From the NCBI GenBank assembly GCA_963793465.1, contig CAWCAJ010000005.1, positions 558,001-622,000 of the forward strand: a stretch of 64,000 nucleotides of DNA. The letters run 5' to 3'. The notes beneath the pieces were generated by a model. That model did no database searches. It saw nothing but the letters and a program-made list of their open reading frames with translations, and had not been told where the DNA came from. Position numbers and translations under genes: made by a program. Positions 25,910-33,534 of this stretch are shown in pieces (position 1 is the stretch's first letter; each line of letters begins with the position of its first letter). Origin of the DNA: CAJQPP01 sp963793465 (GTDB lineage: Bacteria; Planctomycetota; Planctomycetia; Pirellulales; Pirellulaceae).

Positions 25910-26836
25910 ATGAACCGAACCGAAAAAAGGCCTGAACTGCCGCCGGTGACACTTGCCCAAAGCCATCAAATCTGTCGCGATCGAGTGCATCGGCGTCTCA
26001 GCGGTTGGCGATGGCTGGCGGGACATCTGGATGCCGAAAGGAAGCAGGCATTGGATGCCATTTTGGCATTGGCCGTGCGTTCCGAAAAACTCTGTGACAT
26101 TCATTTGGGGCGGTCTGCTCGCCTGGAGCTGTTGGATGACCTCCGCGAGGATTTCCGTAACAACTTTATGGAAGAGGAATCGACCGACCAATTCCCTGCC
26201 CTGTTGGATACCGTGAAGCGGTACTCGATCCCGCAGCAGTATCTGCATGACATCGTAGCCGCCGCCGATATGTGCGTGCGTATCGACCGCTTCACAAATT
26301 TTGATCAGTGGTTGCAACTGGGCTACCGGCTGGGAGGAGGCACGTTGCTGGCATCGATTCCCGTAGTGGAGCCCGTTCGCGGGGATTATGAATCCAGCGC
26401 CATGTCCCTGGGGCAGGCCGTTTACCTGACGCATTTTCTCAACGATGTTGCCGACGAGATCCAGAAGTTGGAGTACTTTCTGCCTGCCGACGACGTGGAG
26501 GCCCTGCAAGTGGACCTTTCCAGGCACAATCCGGCGCGTCCGTCGCCGCAGATGCTGGATCTGATGCGATCGCTTGTGCAGCGAATTGAGCAGCTCTACC
26601 GGGACGGAGTCGTTCTGGTCAACTACCTGTCGCTGGATGGACAGCGGGCGATTCGATCCCTGGTTGACGTCAGTTGGGATCTCTTGATGAAAATCAAACG
26701 AGAGCCCCAAACGGCTTTCCTGGATTCGATTCACCTCACGCAAAAAGAATGGCTCAAATACCGCTGGAAACATCTGATGGGTTTGGAAGGCGGCGTCGAG
26801 GTGCTCTCCCGAGGATCGGGCCCAGATCACCATTGA
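25910..26836 (+). CDS. Squalene/phytoene synthase family protein with degenerate first Asp motif
   Basis: A 308-aa all-helical protein matching head-to-head prenyl synthases (squalene, phytoene, HpnC/HpnD). The second acidic region is clear ('AVYLTHFLNDVADEIQKLEYFLP'), as are 'YCxRIxRF'-like and 'GGTLLASI' helices. The first Asp-rich motif (normally DDxxD) is replaced by 'VRSEKLCDIHLG', so the site that binds the first diphosphate looks impaired. It diverges from ispH (147-nt gap), which supplies its expected substrates. It may be a catalytically altered paralogue or a partner subunit. ATG start at 25910. Confidence 0.75.
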   Translation: MNRTEKRPELPPVTLAQSHQICRDRVHRRLSGWRWLAGHLDAERKQALDAILALAVRSEKLCDIHLGRSARLELLDDLREDFRNNFMEEESTDQFPALLDTVKRYSIPQQYLHDIVAAADMCVRIDRFTNFDQWLQLGYRLGGGTLLASIPVVEPVRGDYESSAMSLGQAVYLTHFLNDVADEIQKLEYFLPADDVEALQVDLSRHNPARPSPQMLDLMRSLVQRIEQLYRDGVVLVNYLSLDGQRAIRSLVDVSWDLLMKIKREPQTAFLDSIHLTQKEWLKYRWKHLMGLEGGVEVLSRGSGPDHH

Positions 26837-26876
26837 TACCGATACGGGTTGATCATCAAAGGATCCAGGCGATTCC

Positions 26877-28766
26877 ATGGTTTCAGTCGCGCCCCAGTCT
26901 CCCACCGAGCTCAAGAGTGGAGTCTTTCACCTGCGTTCATTGACGGGACTGCGCTTCGTGGCGGCTGCCATCGTGTTTGTTTCGCATATTCAGCACCTGG
27001 CGTTTCCGGAGGTGCGACAATTGCCCTTGGGCGGTCCCGCCGTTTCCTTCTTCTTTGTGCTTTCGGGATTCATCCTGACCTATGTCTATGGACAACGACT
27101 GACGCAGCAGACGGTGCCCCGATTCTGGTTCACTCGCTGGGCACGTCTTTGGCCCTTGCACCTGGTCTGTTTTTTAATCGCCCTGGCCTTTTTACGTACG
27201 CCGCCAGGCAGTAATCCGTCGGGCATCAACAGTCTGTCCGCCCTGGTGGCTCAATGCCTGATGTTGCATAGCTGGTTGCCCATCAAACACTGGTTTGTGA
27301 GCTTCAATGCGGTGTCCTGGAGCATCAGCACCGAGTTGTTTTTTTACTTGGTGTTTCCCTGCTTGCTGCTGGGAAATCGCCGGCATTTTGTCTGGAAGTT
27401 GCTGTTCGTATTCCTGGTCGGATTCGGCTGCCTGGCGGGTGCCACGTTACTGATGGATCGGGAATTGCTTCCCGCATGGTTTGATCAGCTTGCCTTGGTG
27501 ATTGCTTTCCCGCTGGTGCGTCTGGCCGAGTTCGCCACCGGCATGGCAGCTTGTCTGTTGATGCAACACATGCAGCTGCCGATAGCCACCGACTTCGCCA
27601 GGAACCACCGACAATATTGGGTCGATTCCTTGTGGGAGTTGATCGCGGTGACGCTGGTGATATTGGCTTGGCTGGGCGTCAACAAAAGTGGTTTTACCCA
27701 TCACCTGCAGAATTCCCAGCACGTCGGGCCGCTCTACGCGACCTGGGTGCGGGTGGCCGGGGGCCTGTTTTTTTACGCGTTCCTGATGGTGGTGTTCGCC
27801 AGCCGCCGGGGCTTGCTGGGTCGGGTCTTGGCCTCCCGCCTGGGCGTCTGGTTGGGAGAAATCAGTTTTGCGTTTTACCTGATCCACCAGATCGTGATTG
27901 TGCAACTGAATTTCATGGCCCTGAATGATCTGCAGTTTATTTTCTGTAGTGCAGCGATCGCTTTGCTGGCGGCTGCGATTCTCTACCAGGTCGTGGAAAT
28001 ACCTTCCCGCAATGCGTTGTTGGATCTGTATCGAGGCCAGACTGGTTGGCTCCAGACATGGACCAGCGGCGGCCGCCAATTGCTTACCCACCGCAACGGA
28101 CTCCTGCAGTTGGTTCTGTTGGCCGGGCTGATCACCTGGTTGGCGCTGCGCCCCGTCGATCGTATTGAACAGGCCCGGTGTCACGAAATCATCGCCAACT
28201 CGGCCACGCAGCTGCGTGGTATCGAATTTTTTGAAGAGGCAATCCTGCACGGTGTGCACGCCGAGGTTGTGGAACGGGGTGTCCGCATCCGCATGGTCTG
28301 GCAGCGACGACGCAGTTGGTCGCGGCTGAGATTTCTGCATATTTGCGATGCGCAGGGCAACATTTTGTCCCAGGGACGCCAGGAACGGGACGTGTTCCGC
28401 GACCATGATCCCAATCAAATGTTCGTGGACGAGATAATCCTGCACAAACGGAAACTCAAAACGGCAGCCTACGTGGCGGTCGGGTTCTGGTCCCCCGAAC
28501 TGGATTGTGCCCGAGTTGCGAACCGGCCGGGCGAGATGGGTGGTCATCGTGTTCGCATCCTGGATTTGCCGACGTTAAAGGCAGTTGGCGGTGTTTTTCA
28601 AGACAGTCCAGAACAAAATGCAACGGGTCGCCCAGGGTCAAACTGCCGCCGCGTTAATCTACCAAAGAGCCCATGCCGCACAGCCCAATCTGGGACTGGC
28701 ATCCCAACCAGGCAGGCAACCCCGCAAGTCCGATGTTTCGATTGCCAAGAATTACCTGGGGCATGA
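26877..28766 (+). CDS. Acyltransferase 3 family protein with an extra C-terminal domain
   Basis: A 629-aa multi-spanning protein. Residues 20-370 show the acyltransferase-3 (OafA-type) pattern: 'LRSLTGLRFVAAAIVFVSHI' with its conserved His, 'FFFVLSGFILTYVY', 'RFWFTRWARLWPLHLV' and 'VSWSISTELFFYLVFPCLLL'. Such enzymes O-acylate surface glycans. After a last helix ('LLQLVLLAGLITWLALR'), a ~160-aa soluble domain follows. The final ~60 residues, beyond 'AVGGVF', come from DNA that in another frame encodes a piece of RhuM, so the natural C-terminus is probably lost or replaced. Confidence 0.85.
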   Translation: MVSVAPQSPTELKSGVFHLRSLTGLRFVAAAIVFVSHIQHLAFPEVRQLPLGGPAVSFFFVLSGFILTYVYGQRLTQQTVPRFWFTRWARLWPLHLVCFLIALAFLRTPPGSNPSGINSLSALVAQCLMLHSWLPIKHWFVSFNAVSWSISTELFFYLVFPCLLLGNRRHFVWKLLFVFLVGFGCLAGATLLMDRELLPAWFDQLALVIAFPLVRLAEFATGMAACLLMQHMQLPIATDFARNHRQYWVDSLWELIAVTLVILAWLGVNKSGFTHHLQNSQHVGPLYATWVRVAGGLFFYAFLMVVFASRRGLLGRVLASRLGVWLGEISFAFYLIHQIVIVQLNFMALNDLQFIFCSAAIALLAAAILYQVVEIPSRNALLDLYRGQTGWLQTWTSGGRQLLTHRNGLLQLVLLAGLITWLALRPVDRIEQARCHEIIANSATQLRGIEFFEEAILHGVHAEVVERGVRIRMVWQRRRSWSRLRFLHICDAQGNILSQGRQERDVFRDHDPNQMFVDEIILHKRKLKTAAYVAVGFWSPELDCARVANRPGEMGGHRVRILDLPTLKAVGGVFQDSPEQNATGRPGSNCRRVNLPKSPCRTAQSGTGIPTRQATPQVRCFDCQELPGA

Positions 28767-28830
28767 AGAGATCGAAGCCCTCAATCGGATCGTAACGGCC
28801 TATCTGGAATTTGCGGAACCTCAAGCGGTT
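28589..28830 (+). pseudogene. RhuM family remnant
   Basis: In the +1 frame this DNA encodes 'FFKTVQNKMQRVAQGQTAAAL', then 'QPNLGLASQPG', 'RKSDVSIAKNYL' and 'EIEALNRIVTAYLEFAEPQA', which closely matches the C-terminal half of the RhuM virulence-associated family. The N-terminal half is absent, the frame has no start of its own, and it overlaps the 3' part of the acyltransferase frame. It is an inactivated piece of a mobile accessory gene, directly followed by a GxxExxY gene. Confidence 0.82.
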
Positions 28831-28849
28831 GACAAAGGGGACTTCAGAA

Positions 28850-29233
28850 ATGAACGAACTGATTTCCAGGGAGGAATGTTACCGCATCGTTGGGTGTGCG
28901 ATGGAGGTCTTGAATACGCTCGGTCACGGCTTCCATGAAAAGATTTACGAGAATGCGCTGGTTGTTGAGTTCGGGTTGCAGGGTATTCCTTTTCAACAAC
29001 AACCCAACTTCCCCGTAGTTTACAAAACCGTCGAGTGTGGACTGTACGTGCCGGACATCATCTGCTTCGATGCCATCGTGGTCGATACGAAAACCATTGA
29101 TAAAATCACGGATCACGAAGTCGGGAAAATGCTGAACTATTTGAAGATCACCGGACTGGAAGTCGGGTTACTGACTGACTTCAAGCACGCGAAACTGGAA
29201 TGGCAACGGGTGGTGCTGCAGAAGATCCTTTGA
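28850..29233 (+). CDS. GxxExxY protein (PD-(D/E)XK-type)
   Basis: A 127-aa protein with the family signature 'GHGFHEKIYENAL' (G-x-x-E-x-x-Y) and the nuclease-like core 'YVPDIICFDAIVVDTKTID'. It ends 'LTDFKHAKLEWQRVV', as family members do. GxxExxY proteins are often found in accessory DNA; activity is unproven. The ATG at 28850 starts at the domain. Immediately downstream is an inverted repeat also often seen next to such genes. It is probably part of a small mobile cassette together with the RhuM remnant. Confidence 0.87.
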   Translation: MNELISREECYRIVGCAMEVLNTLGHGFHEKIYENALVVEFGLQGIPFQQQPNFPVVYKTVECGLYVPDIICFDAIVVDTKTIDKITDHEVGKMLNYLKITGLEVGLLTDFKHAKLEWQRVVLQKIL

Positions 29234-29724
29234 TGAAGAAGAAGGAACCGCAAATGAACGCAGAGGGAAGCGAATCAGGGAGGACAAGTTACTTGTTCGT
29301 TTCGGGTTGGACGCACGTGGCTATTCACAGATCAGATTGAGTCTTTGCTCCAGACAAATTCGCTTTTATTCGTGTTCATTCGCGGTTAACCAAAACAGAA
29401 TTCGCCAACATGGCCAAGAAGAAAACCACCAAGAAAAAAGTCGCGACGCATTCTGCAGGGCCTCTTGCCACCCCTCCCGTGCTCAACACCTGACGGCGTA
29501 CACGAATCAGTCACGATGAGAAACTGAACACCCCTACGAAGTCCCCCTGCCCGCACGTTGCTGAAGAATTGAATTCAGGTAGGGCGTAGGGGTCAGCCTT
29601 GGTTTTCGGTTTTCACCTGCTGAACAGAGTGGTTTTCCAGTCATCGGCGACAGGACTTTCAGAAATAAACTGAAGTTTGTCGTAAACCGCTGGGCGGAAC
29701 GGCGACAGGTCGTCCTGTCCTCGT
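29234..29724. other. Non-coding or degraded region after the GxxExxY gene
   Basis: A 491-nt stretch. It holds an imperfect inverted repeat (arms 29245-29276 and 29357-29389) and a 27-codon frame at 29410-29493 starting 'MAKKKTTKKKVATH', which looks like the N-terminal stub of a basic protein without a ribosome site. The remainder shows nothing recognisable. It appears to be a scar of accessory gene loss. Confidence 0.5.
29245..29389. repeat. Imperfect inverted repeat flanking ~80 nt
   Basis: The left arm reads aaccgcaaatgaacgc...gaagcgaat and the reverse complement of the right arm reads aaccgcgaatgaacac...aaagcgaat, about 30 nt each. Similar 'ttcgtgttcattcgcggtt' sequences recur beside GxxExxY genes in many genomes, as far as I recall. 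Confidence 0.55.
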
Positions 29725-31635
29725 TCAATGGTCGAGGCCTACCAGTTCCAGCAGCTTGAGCGCGTTGGTAGTGGTGGCGATCCCCTCGCGGGCAACGTAA
29801 TCGAAGGTCATCACCTTTTTGCCACCCACCGTTTCAAATGCCTCCCGAAAGTGGATCGGCCGACAGGCGTCGGCCAATTCCCCGGCACGACCCAGTTCCA
29901 GGTCATGCGTGGAAATCGCGCCGATGGCCTGGTGATCGACCAGATGCCGCACCACCCGGGTCACCGCGATATGCCGTTCCCGGGAATTGGTTCCCTGCAG
30001 GATTTCGTCCAACAGATACAACACGGTCTTGTCTGGATCATCCTGCACCTGACGGGCAATATCTACAATCTGCTTCAGGCGTTTCAATTCCGCCATGAAG
30101 AAGGAAACCCCGTCCGAAAGGGAGTCCTGGATCCGCATGCTGGTCTCGATCCGCATCGGAGAAAGGCTCATGCGGGCAGCACAAACGGGGGCGCCCAGGT
30201 GCGCCAGGACGACGTTCAGCCCGATGGCGCGAAGCAGGGTGCTCTTGCCCGACATGTTGGAACCCGTCACCAACAGCACGCTGCCGGCTGGGCCTACCTG
30301 AACGTCGTTGTCCACCCGTGACTGATCATCCAACAGTGGGTGCCCCAGTTGCTGGCACAATATTCGGGTTTCATTTTTGGGTCGGTCGACCACCTCGGGC
30401 TGGACCCATTCCACGTGATCAACGGCGAATTGGCCCAATGCGGCCAGTACTTCCCACTGCCCCAGGATTTCAAACCAGCGACGCACATGCCGGCCGTGAC
30501 TGGCCCGCCAATTCTGTAATTGTCGCAGCGTGTGAAAGTCCCACAGAAAGCCAAACTGTAGCAGCACATACGCAAAAAACAGCATCCCGTGCCGCCGCAA
30601 ATTGGCACGCCAGGCGATGCGGCCGAGTTGGTTGGTGGCGGTCAGCACATCCGCCTGTTCCGAAAACAACTCCTGTTTCAACCGCCCGAGCAGGGGAGAC
30701 GAAAATTGCTGATCCCGAATCTCCTGAAACGCGACGTAATAGTGGTTGATTTCACCATGGCGTGTCGAGACCTTGTTGAATACCGTGTGGATCCGACCGG
30801 CAAAAATCACGGTGTACAAAAAGTTGACAGCCAACAAGATCAAGACAAACGGGCCAACGATGCTGATGGGAAGCAATCCCGTTAGCAAACTCAACACACC
30901 CAGTACCATCAAACCGGCCAGGATGCGTGCCGTCCAAACCACGATACCGGAGCGGTCCAACTCCTTGGGCGTTTCGGCCCAGTCGGTCAGCTTGTCGGGT
31001 CCCCCATCTCCGGCCGACAACAGGTGACACAGAAACCGGAAACGATCCCGAAATTCCGTCAATGATCTCAGTTCCGCAACCGCCGCCTGGCGTTGTTGTA
31101 CCTGCTGCGAGGTAGGAACATTCAGGATCCAGTCGCGGAACAGGCGAATCCCGGCCGGGGTCTCGACTCCCCCCACCAGCTGAAACAGGGATGATCGTCC
31201 AAACAGGTCCAGGTCGTTGGTCAAGGCCGCATGTTCGGGTGGAATCGCCACCGGAATCGTTTTCAGTTTGTCCCAATCGCGATTCAAGCGGGCCAGCGAC
31301 CATCGATAAAGTCGCCGCCACACCTTGTTCTTTTGACGGCGTGTCTCAATCCCTTCATGCAGGAAGGCAATCAACAGAAATCCCAGAAATGCCATCCCCC
31401 CCAGCACAAACCACAGAATCTGCTGATTGGCATAAGCCAGGAACCCCATCACCGCCAACACCAGCGCGGTCAGGAAGGTCAAGCCCCGCACCAGGGACAG
31501 TTGACGCCACTTCCTGGAATCGGCATCGATGTCCCGCGTGAAACCGGCAATTCGATCCTGGTACCAGTCCACCCGCTCGGCGTGGGTGGCTGCGCGGGCC
31601 GGGCGAGAGGCGGTGGGTTCTTGGATATCGTTCAT
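29725..31635 (-). CDS. Membrane-bound MutS-family ATPase
   Basis: A 636-aa protein. The C-terminal ~200 aa is a MutS domain V ATPase: Walker A 'GSNMSGKST' near residue 450, 'SLSDGVSFFMAELKRLKQI', Walker B 'LYLLDEILQGTNSRER' and 'GAISTHDLEL'. The N-terminal half carries about four membrane helices ('LTFLTALVLAVMGFLAY', 'FVLGGMAFLGFLLIAFLHEG', 'ILAGLMVLGVLSLLTG', 'IVGPFVLILLAVNFLYTVIFAG') and no mismatch-recognition domain. It is therefore not canonical MutS, although such proteins are often so named. Its ATG is 12 nt after the purB stop, so they share an operon. Role unknown. Confidence 0.87.
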   Translation of the reverse strand: MNDIQEPTASRPARAATHAERVDWYQDRIAGFTRDIDADSRKWRQLSLVRGLTFLTALVLAVMGFLAYANQQILWFVLGGMAFLGFLLIAFLHEGIETRRQKNKVWRRLYRWSLARLNRDWDKLKTIPVAIPPEHAALTNDLDLFGRSSLFQLVGGVETPAGIRLFRDWILNVPTSQQVQQRQAAVAELRSLTEFRDRFRFLCHLLSAGDGGPDKLTDWAETPKELDRSGIVVWTARILAGLMVLGVLSLLTGLLPISIVGPFVLILLAVNFLYTVIFAGRIHTVFNKVSTRHGEINHYYVAFQEIRDQQFSSPLLGRLKQELFSEQADVLTATNQLGRIAWRANLRRHGMLFFAYVLLQFGFLWDFHTLRQLQNWRASHGRHVRRWFEILGQWEVLAALGQFAVDHVEWVQPEVVDRPKNETRILCQQLGHPLLDDQSRVDNDVQVGPAGSVLLVTGSNMSGKSTLLRAIGLNVVLAHLGAPVCAARMSLSPMRIETSMRIQDSLSDGVSFFMAELKRLKQIVDIARQVQDDPDKTVLYLLDEILQGTNSRERHIAVTRVVRHLVDHQAIGAISTHDLELGRAGELADACRPIHFREAFETVGGKKVMTFDYVAREGIATTTNALKLLELVGLDH

Positions 31636-31647
31636 GGAGCTGGCCAA

Positions 31648-33075
31648 TTAGACGTTCAGGTCGACATCCTGCAGGGCGGGGTCCGAATATTTCTCCACGA
31701 GGGGATCGATGACCTGCTCGCAAAACTGATCGACCTGTTGCGGTGCTCGACCGATGAATCCACCACTGGCGAGGATCTCGTCCAGATTGATGGCCGCCAG
31801 GTCGGGATCCGTTTTCAGTCGGTCCAACAGATCATTGGGCATCCCTTGCTGCTTGACGGTTTGTCCCGCCGCGACGCTGTGCTGACGGATGCGCTCGTGC
31901 AACGATTGGCGGTCACCGCCAGCATCCACGGCCGCCATCAAAATGTTCTCCGTCGCCATGAATGGCAGCTCCTCGGCCAGGTTTTTGGCGATCACCTTCT
32001 CATGCACGACCATTCCCGCGGTGATGTTGTTGAGCAGTATCAGGATGGCATCGATGGCCAGGAAAGCCTGTGGCATGACCAGTCGGCGATTGGCACTGTC
32101 ATCCAGTGTGCGTTCCATCCACTGGGTGGCCAGCGTGTTGGCTGGACTGCTTTGCAAACTGATGGTGAATCGAGCCAGGGCACAGACCCGTTCCGAGCGC
32201 ATGGGATTTCGCTTGTAGGGCATGGCTGACGAGCCGATCTGGTGCGATTCGAAGGGCTCTTCCAGTTCCTTGCGGTGCGAAAGCAATCGCAGGTCCGTGG
32301 CCAACTTGTGGGCTGACTGGGCAATCCCGGACAACACGTCGATGATCTGGACGTCCACTTTTCGCGGATAGGTTTGCCCCGTGACATGATACGTTTCTGC
32401 AAACCCGGTCTTTTCGGCTACCAGCTGGTTCAAGCGTTCGACTTTGGCATGGTCCCCGGCAAACAGTTTCAAGAAACTGGCCTGGGTCCCGGTGGTGCCC
32501 TTGACCCCCCGGGCCTTCAAACCGTGCAGCCGATTCTGCAAATCCTGCAAGTCCATCACCAGGTCATAGGCCCACAAGGTGGCCCGTTTTCCCACGGTCG
32601 TGGGTTGCGCCGGTTGCATATGGGTAAAGCCCAGGCAGGCCAACGCCCGATGGGTTCGAGCAAATTTTCCCAGTTTTCCGATCACCTGGGCCAACCGCGT
32701 GCGGAGCAGTTGCATCGCCTCGCGAAAGAGGATCAAGTCCCCGTTATCGGTGACAAAACAGCTGGTGGCCCCCAAATGAATCACGGGTTTGGCCAGCGGA
32801 CAGACATCGCCAAAGGTGTGGACATGGGCCATCACGTCGTGGCGAAGTTTTTTCTCATAATCAATCGCGGACTGCCAATCGATATCGTCCAGATGTTCCC
32901 GCATTTGATCCAATTGCGGCTCACGAATATCCAGACCCAACGCCGCCTGGGATTCGGCCAGGGCCAGCCAAAGCCTTCGCCAGGTCGAGAACTTATTCTG
33001 ATCGCTGAAAATTCGAGACATCTCGGGCGAAGCATATCGCGTGATCAGGGGGTTCTGGTAACTGCTAAAATCCAT
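31648..33075 (-). CDS. purB: Adenylosuccinate lyase
   Basis: A 475-aa enzyme that cleaves adenylosuccinate and SAICAR to release fumarate in purine synthesis. The family signature 'GSSAMPYKRNP' is near residue 285. Other hallmarks are 'HDVMAHVHTFGDVCPLAKPVIHLGATSCFVTDN' region with the catalytic His, 'TTGTQASF', and 'GQTYPRKVD'. Length and the C-terminal extension resemble the eukaryotic-like subgroup of PurB. ATG start at 33075. It is the first gene of a two-gene unit with the MutS-like ATPase. Confidence 0.95.
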   Translation of the reverse strand: MDFSSYQNPLITRYASPEMSRIFSDQNKFSTWRRLWLALAESQAALGLDIREPQLDQMREHLDDIDWQSAIDYEKKLRHDVMAHVHTFGDVCPLAKPVIHLGATSCFVTDNGDLILFREAMQLLRTRLAQVIGKLGKFARTHRALACLGFTHMQPAQPTTVGKRATLWAYDLVMDLQDLQNRLHGLKARGVKGTTGTQASFLKLFAGDHAKVERLNQLVAEKTGFAETYHVTGQTYPRKVDVQIIDVLSGIAQSAHKLATDLRLLSHRKELEEPFESHQIGSSAMPYKRNPMRSERVCALARFTISLQSSPANTLATQWMERTLDDSANRRLVMPQAFLAIDAILILLNNITAGMVVHEKVIAKNLAEELPFMATENILMAAVDAGGDRQSLHERIRQHSVAAGQTVKQQGMPNDLLDRLKTDPDLAAINLDEILASGGFIGRAPQQVDQFCEQVIDPLVEKYSDPALQDVDLNV

Positions 33076-33534
33076 GAAAATCTAGGGATGCCTGGTGTGA
33101 AATGGTTCGCAAAGGGGTGACATCCGTTCAGATTAACAATTCGCGATAAACCATGACAGCACCCGATTCACAATCCGTCGATCAGGGGGGTGTTCCGACG
33201 AATTCCCCAGAACGACGGCGTTTCGGGAAGGCATCTCCATTGGGCATCTCCGTTGCGTGTTTCAGGACGTCGTTTCCCAAAAGGCGGGGTTGGGATGGAA
33301 TGCCGAGCCCGGAGAGCGGGGGTCAGCGAATTCCGGCGGCCGGAATCTTTACGCTAATCGTTATAATTCGCTAAACTGACAAAACCTTTGACATCGTTTT
33401 CCGATGATCGTTCGAATGGTTGGAATCCGCTGCTATCGCTCGGGCCGTTTGACGATTGTATTTCCAGATATTGCCTGCATCAATCGAAAGGGTCGGCGCT
33501 ACCACAGGTGCCGACTCAGCGAAGGGAGAATGCT
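33076..33534. other. Intergenic region upstream of purB and the 693-aa secreted protein
   Basis: A 459-nt divergent intergenic region. It contains a perfect inverted repeat (33330-33346, attccggc-g-gccggaat) and a TATAAT hexamer at 33362-33367, but the matching -35 element is poor. A 74-codon frame at 33153-33374 shows no family resemblance and is not called. Confidence 0.45.
33330..33346. promoter_or_regulatory. Perfect 8-bp inverted repeat, candidate operator
   Basis: attccggc and gccggaat are separated by one base and lie just before a TATAAT at 33362. It could be a regulator site overlapping the promoter of the downstream secreted-protein gene, or a hairpin. Evidence is sequence symmetry only. 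Confidence 0.3.

Noticed and set aside
27447..28547. Minus-strand frame of 366 codons
   Set aside because: It is a mirror of the acyltransferase gene with Gln/His-rich composition and no motif.
29410..29493. Small 27-aa Lys-rich peptide gene
   Set aside because: No ribosome site; more likely a truncated N-terminus left by gene loss.
33362..33367. TATAAT as a firm promoter call
   Set aside because: No acceptable -35 element at a suitable distance; kept only as a remark.
33153..33374. Possible 73-aa gene between purB and the large secreted protein
   Set aside because: No family, no ribosome site, and it spans the inverted repeat and promoter-like elements.
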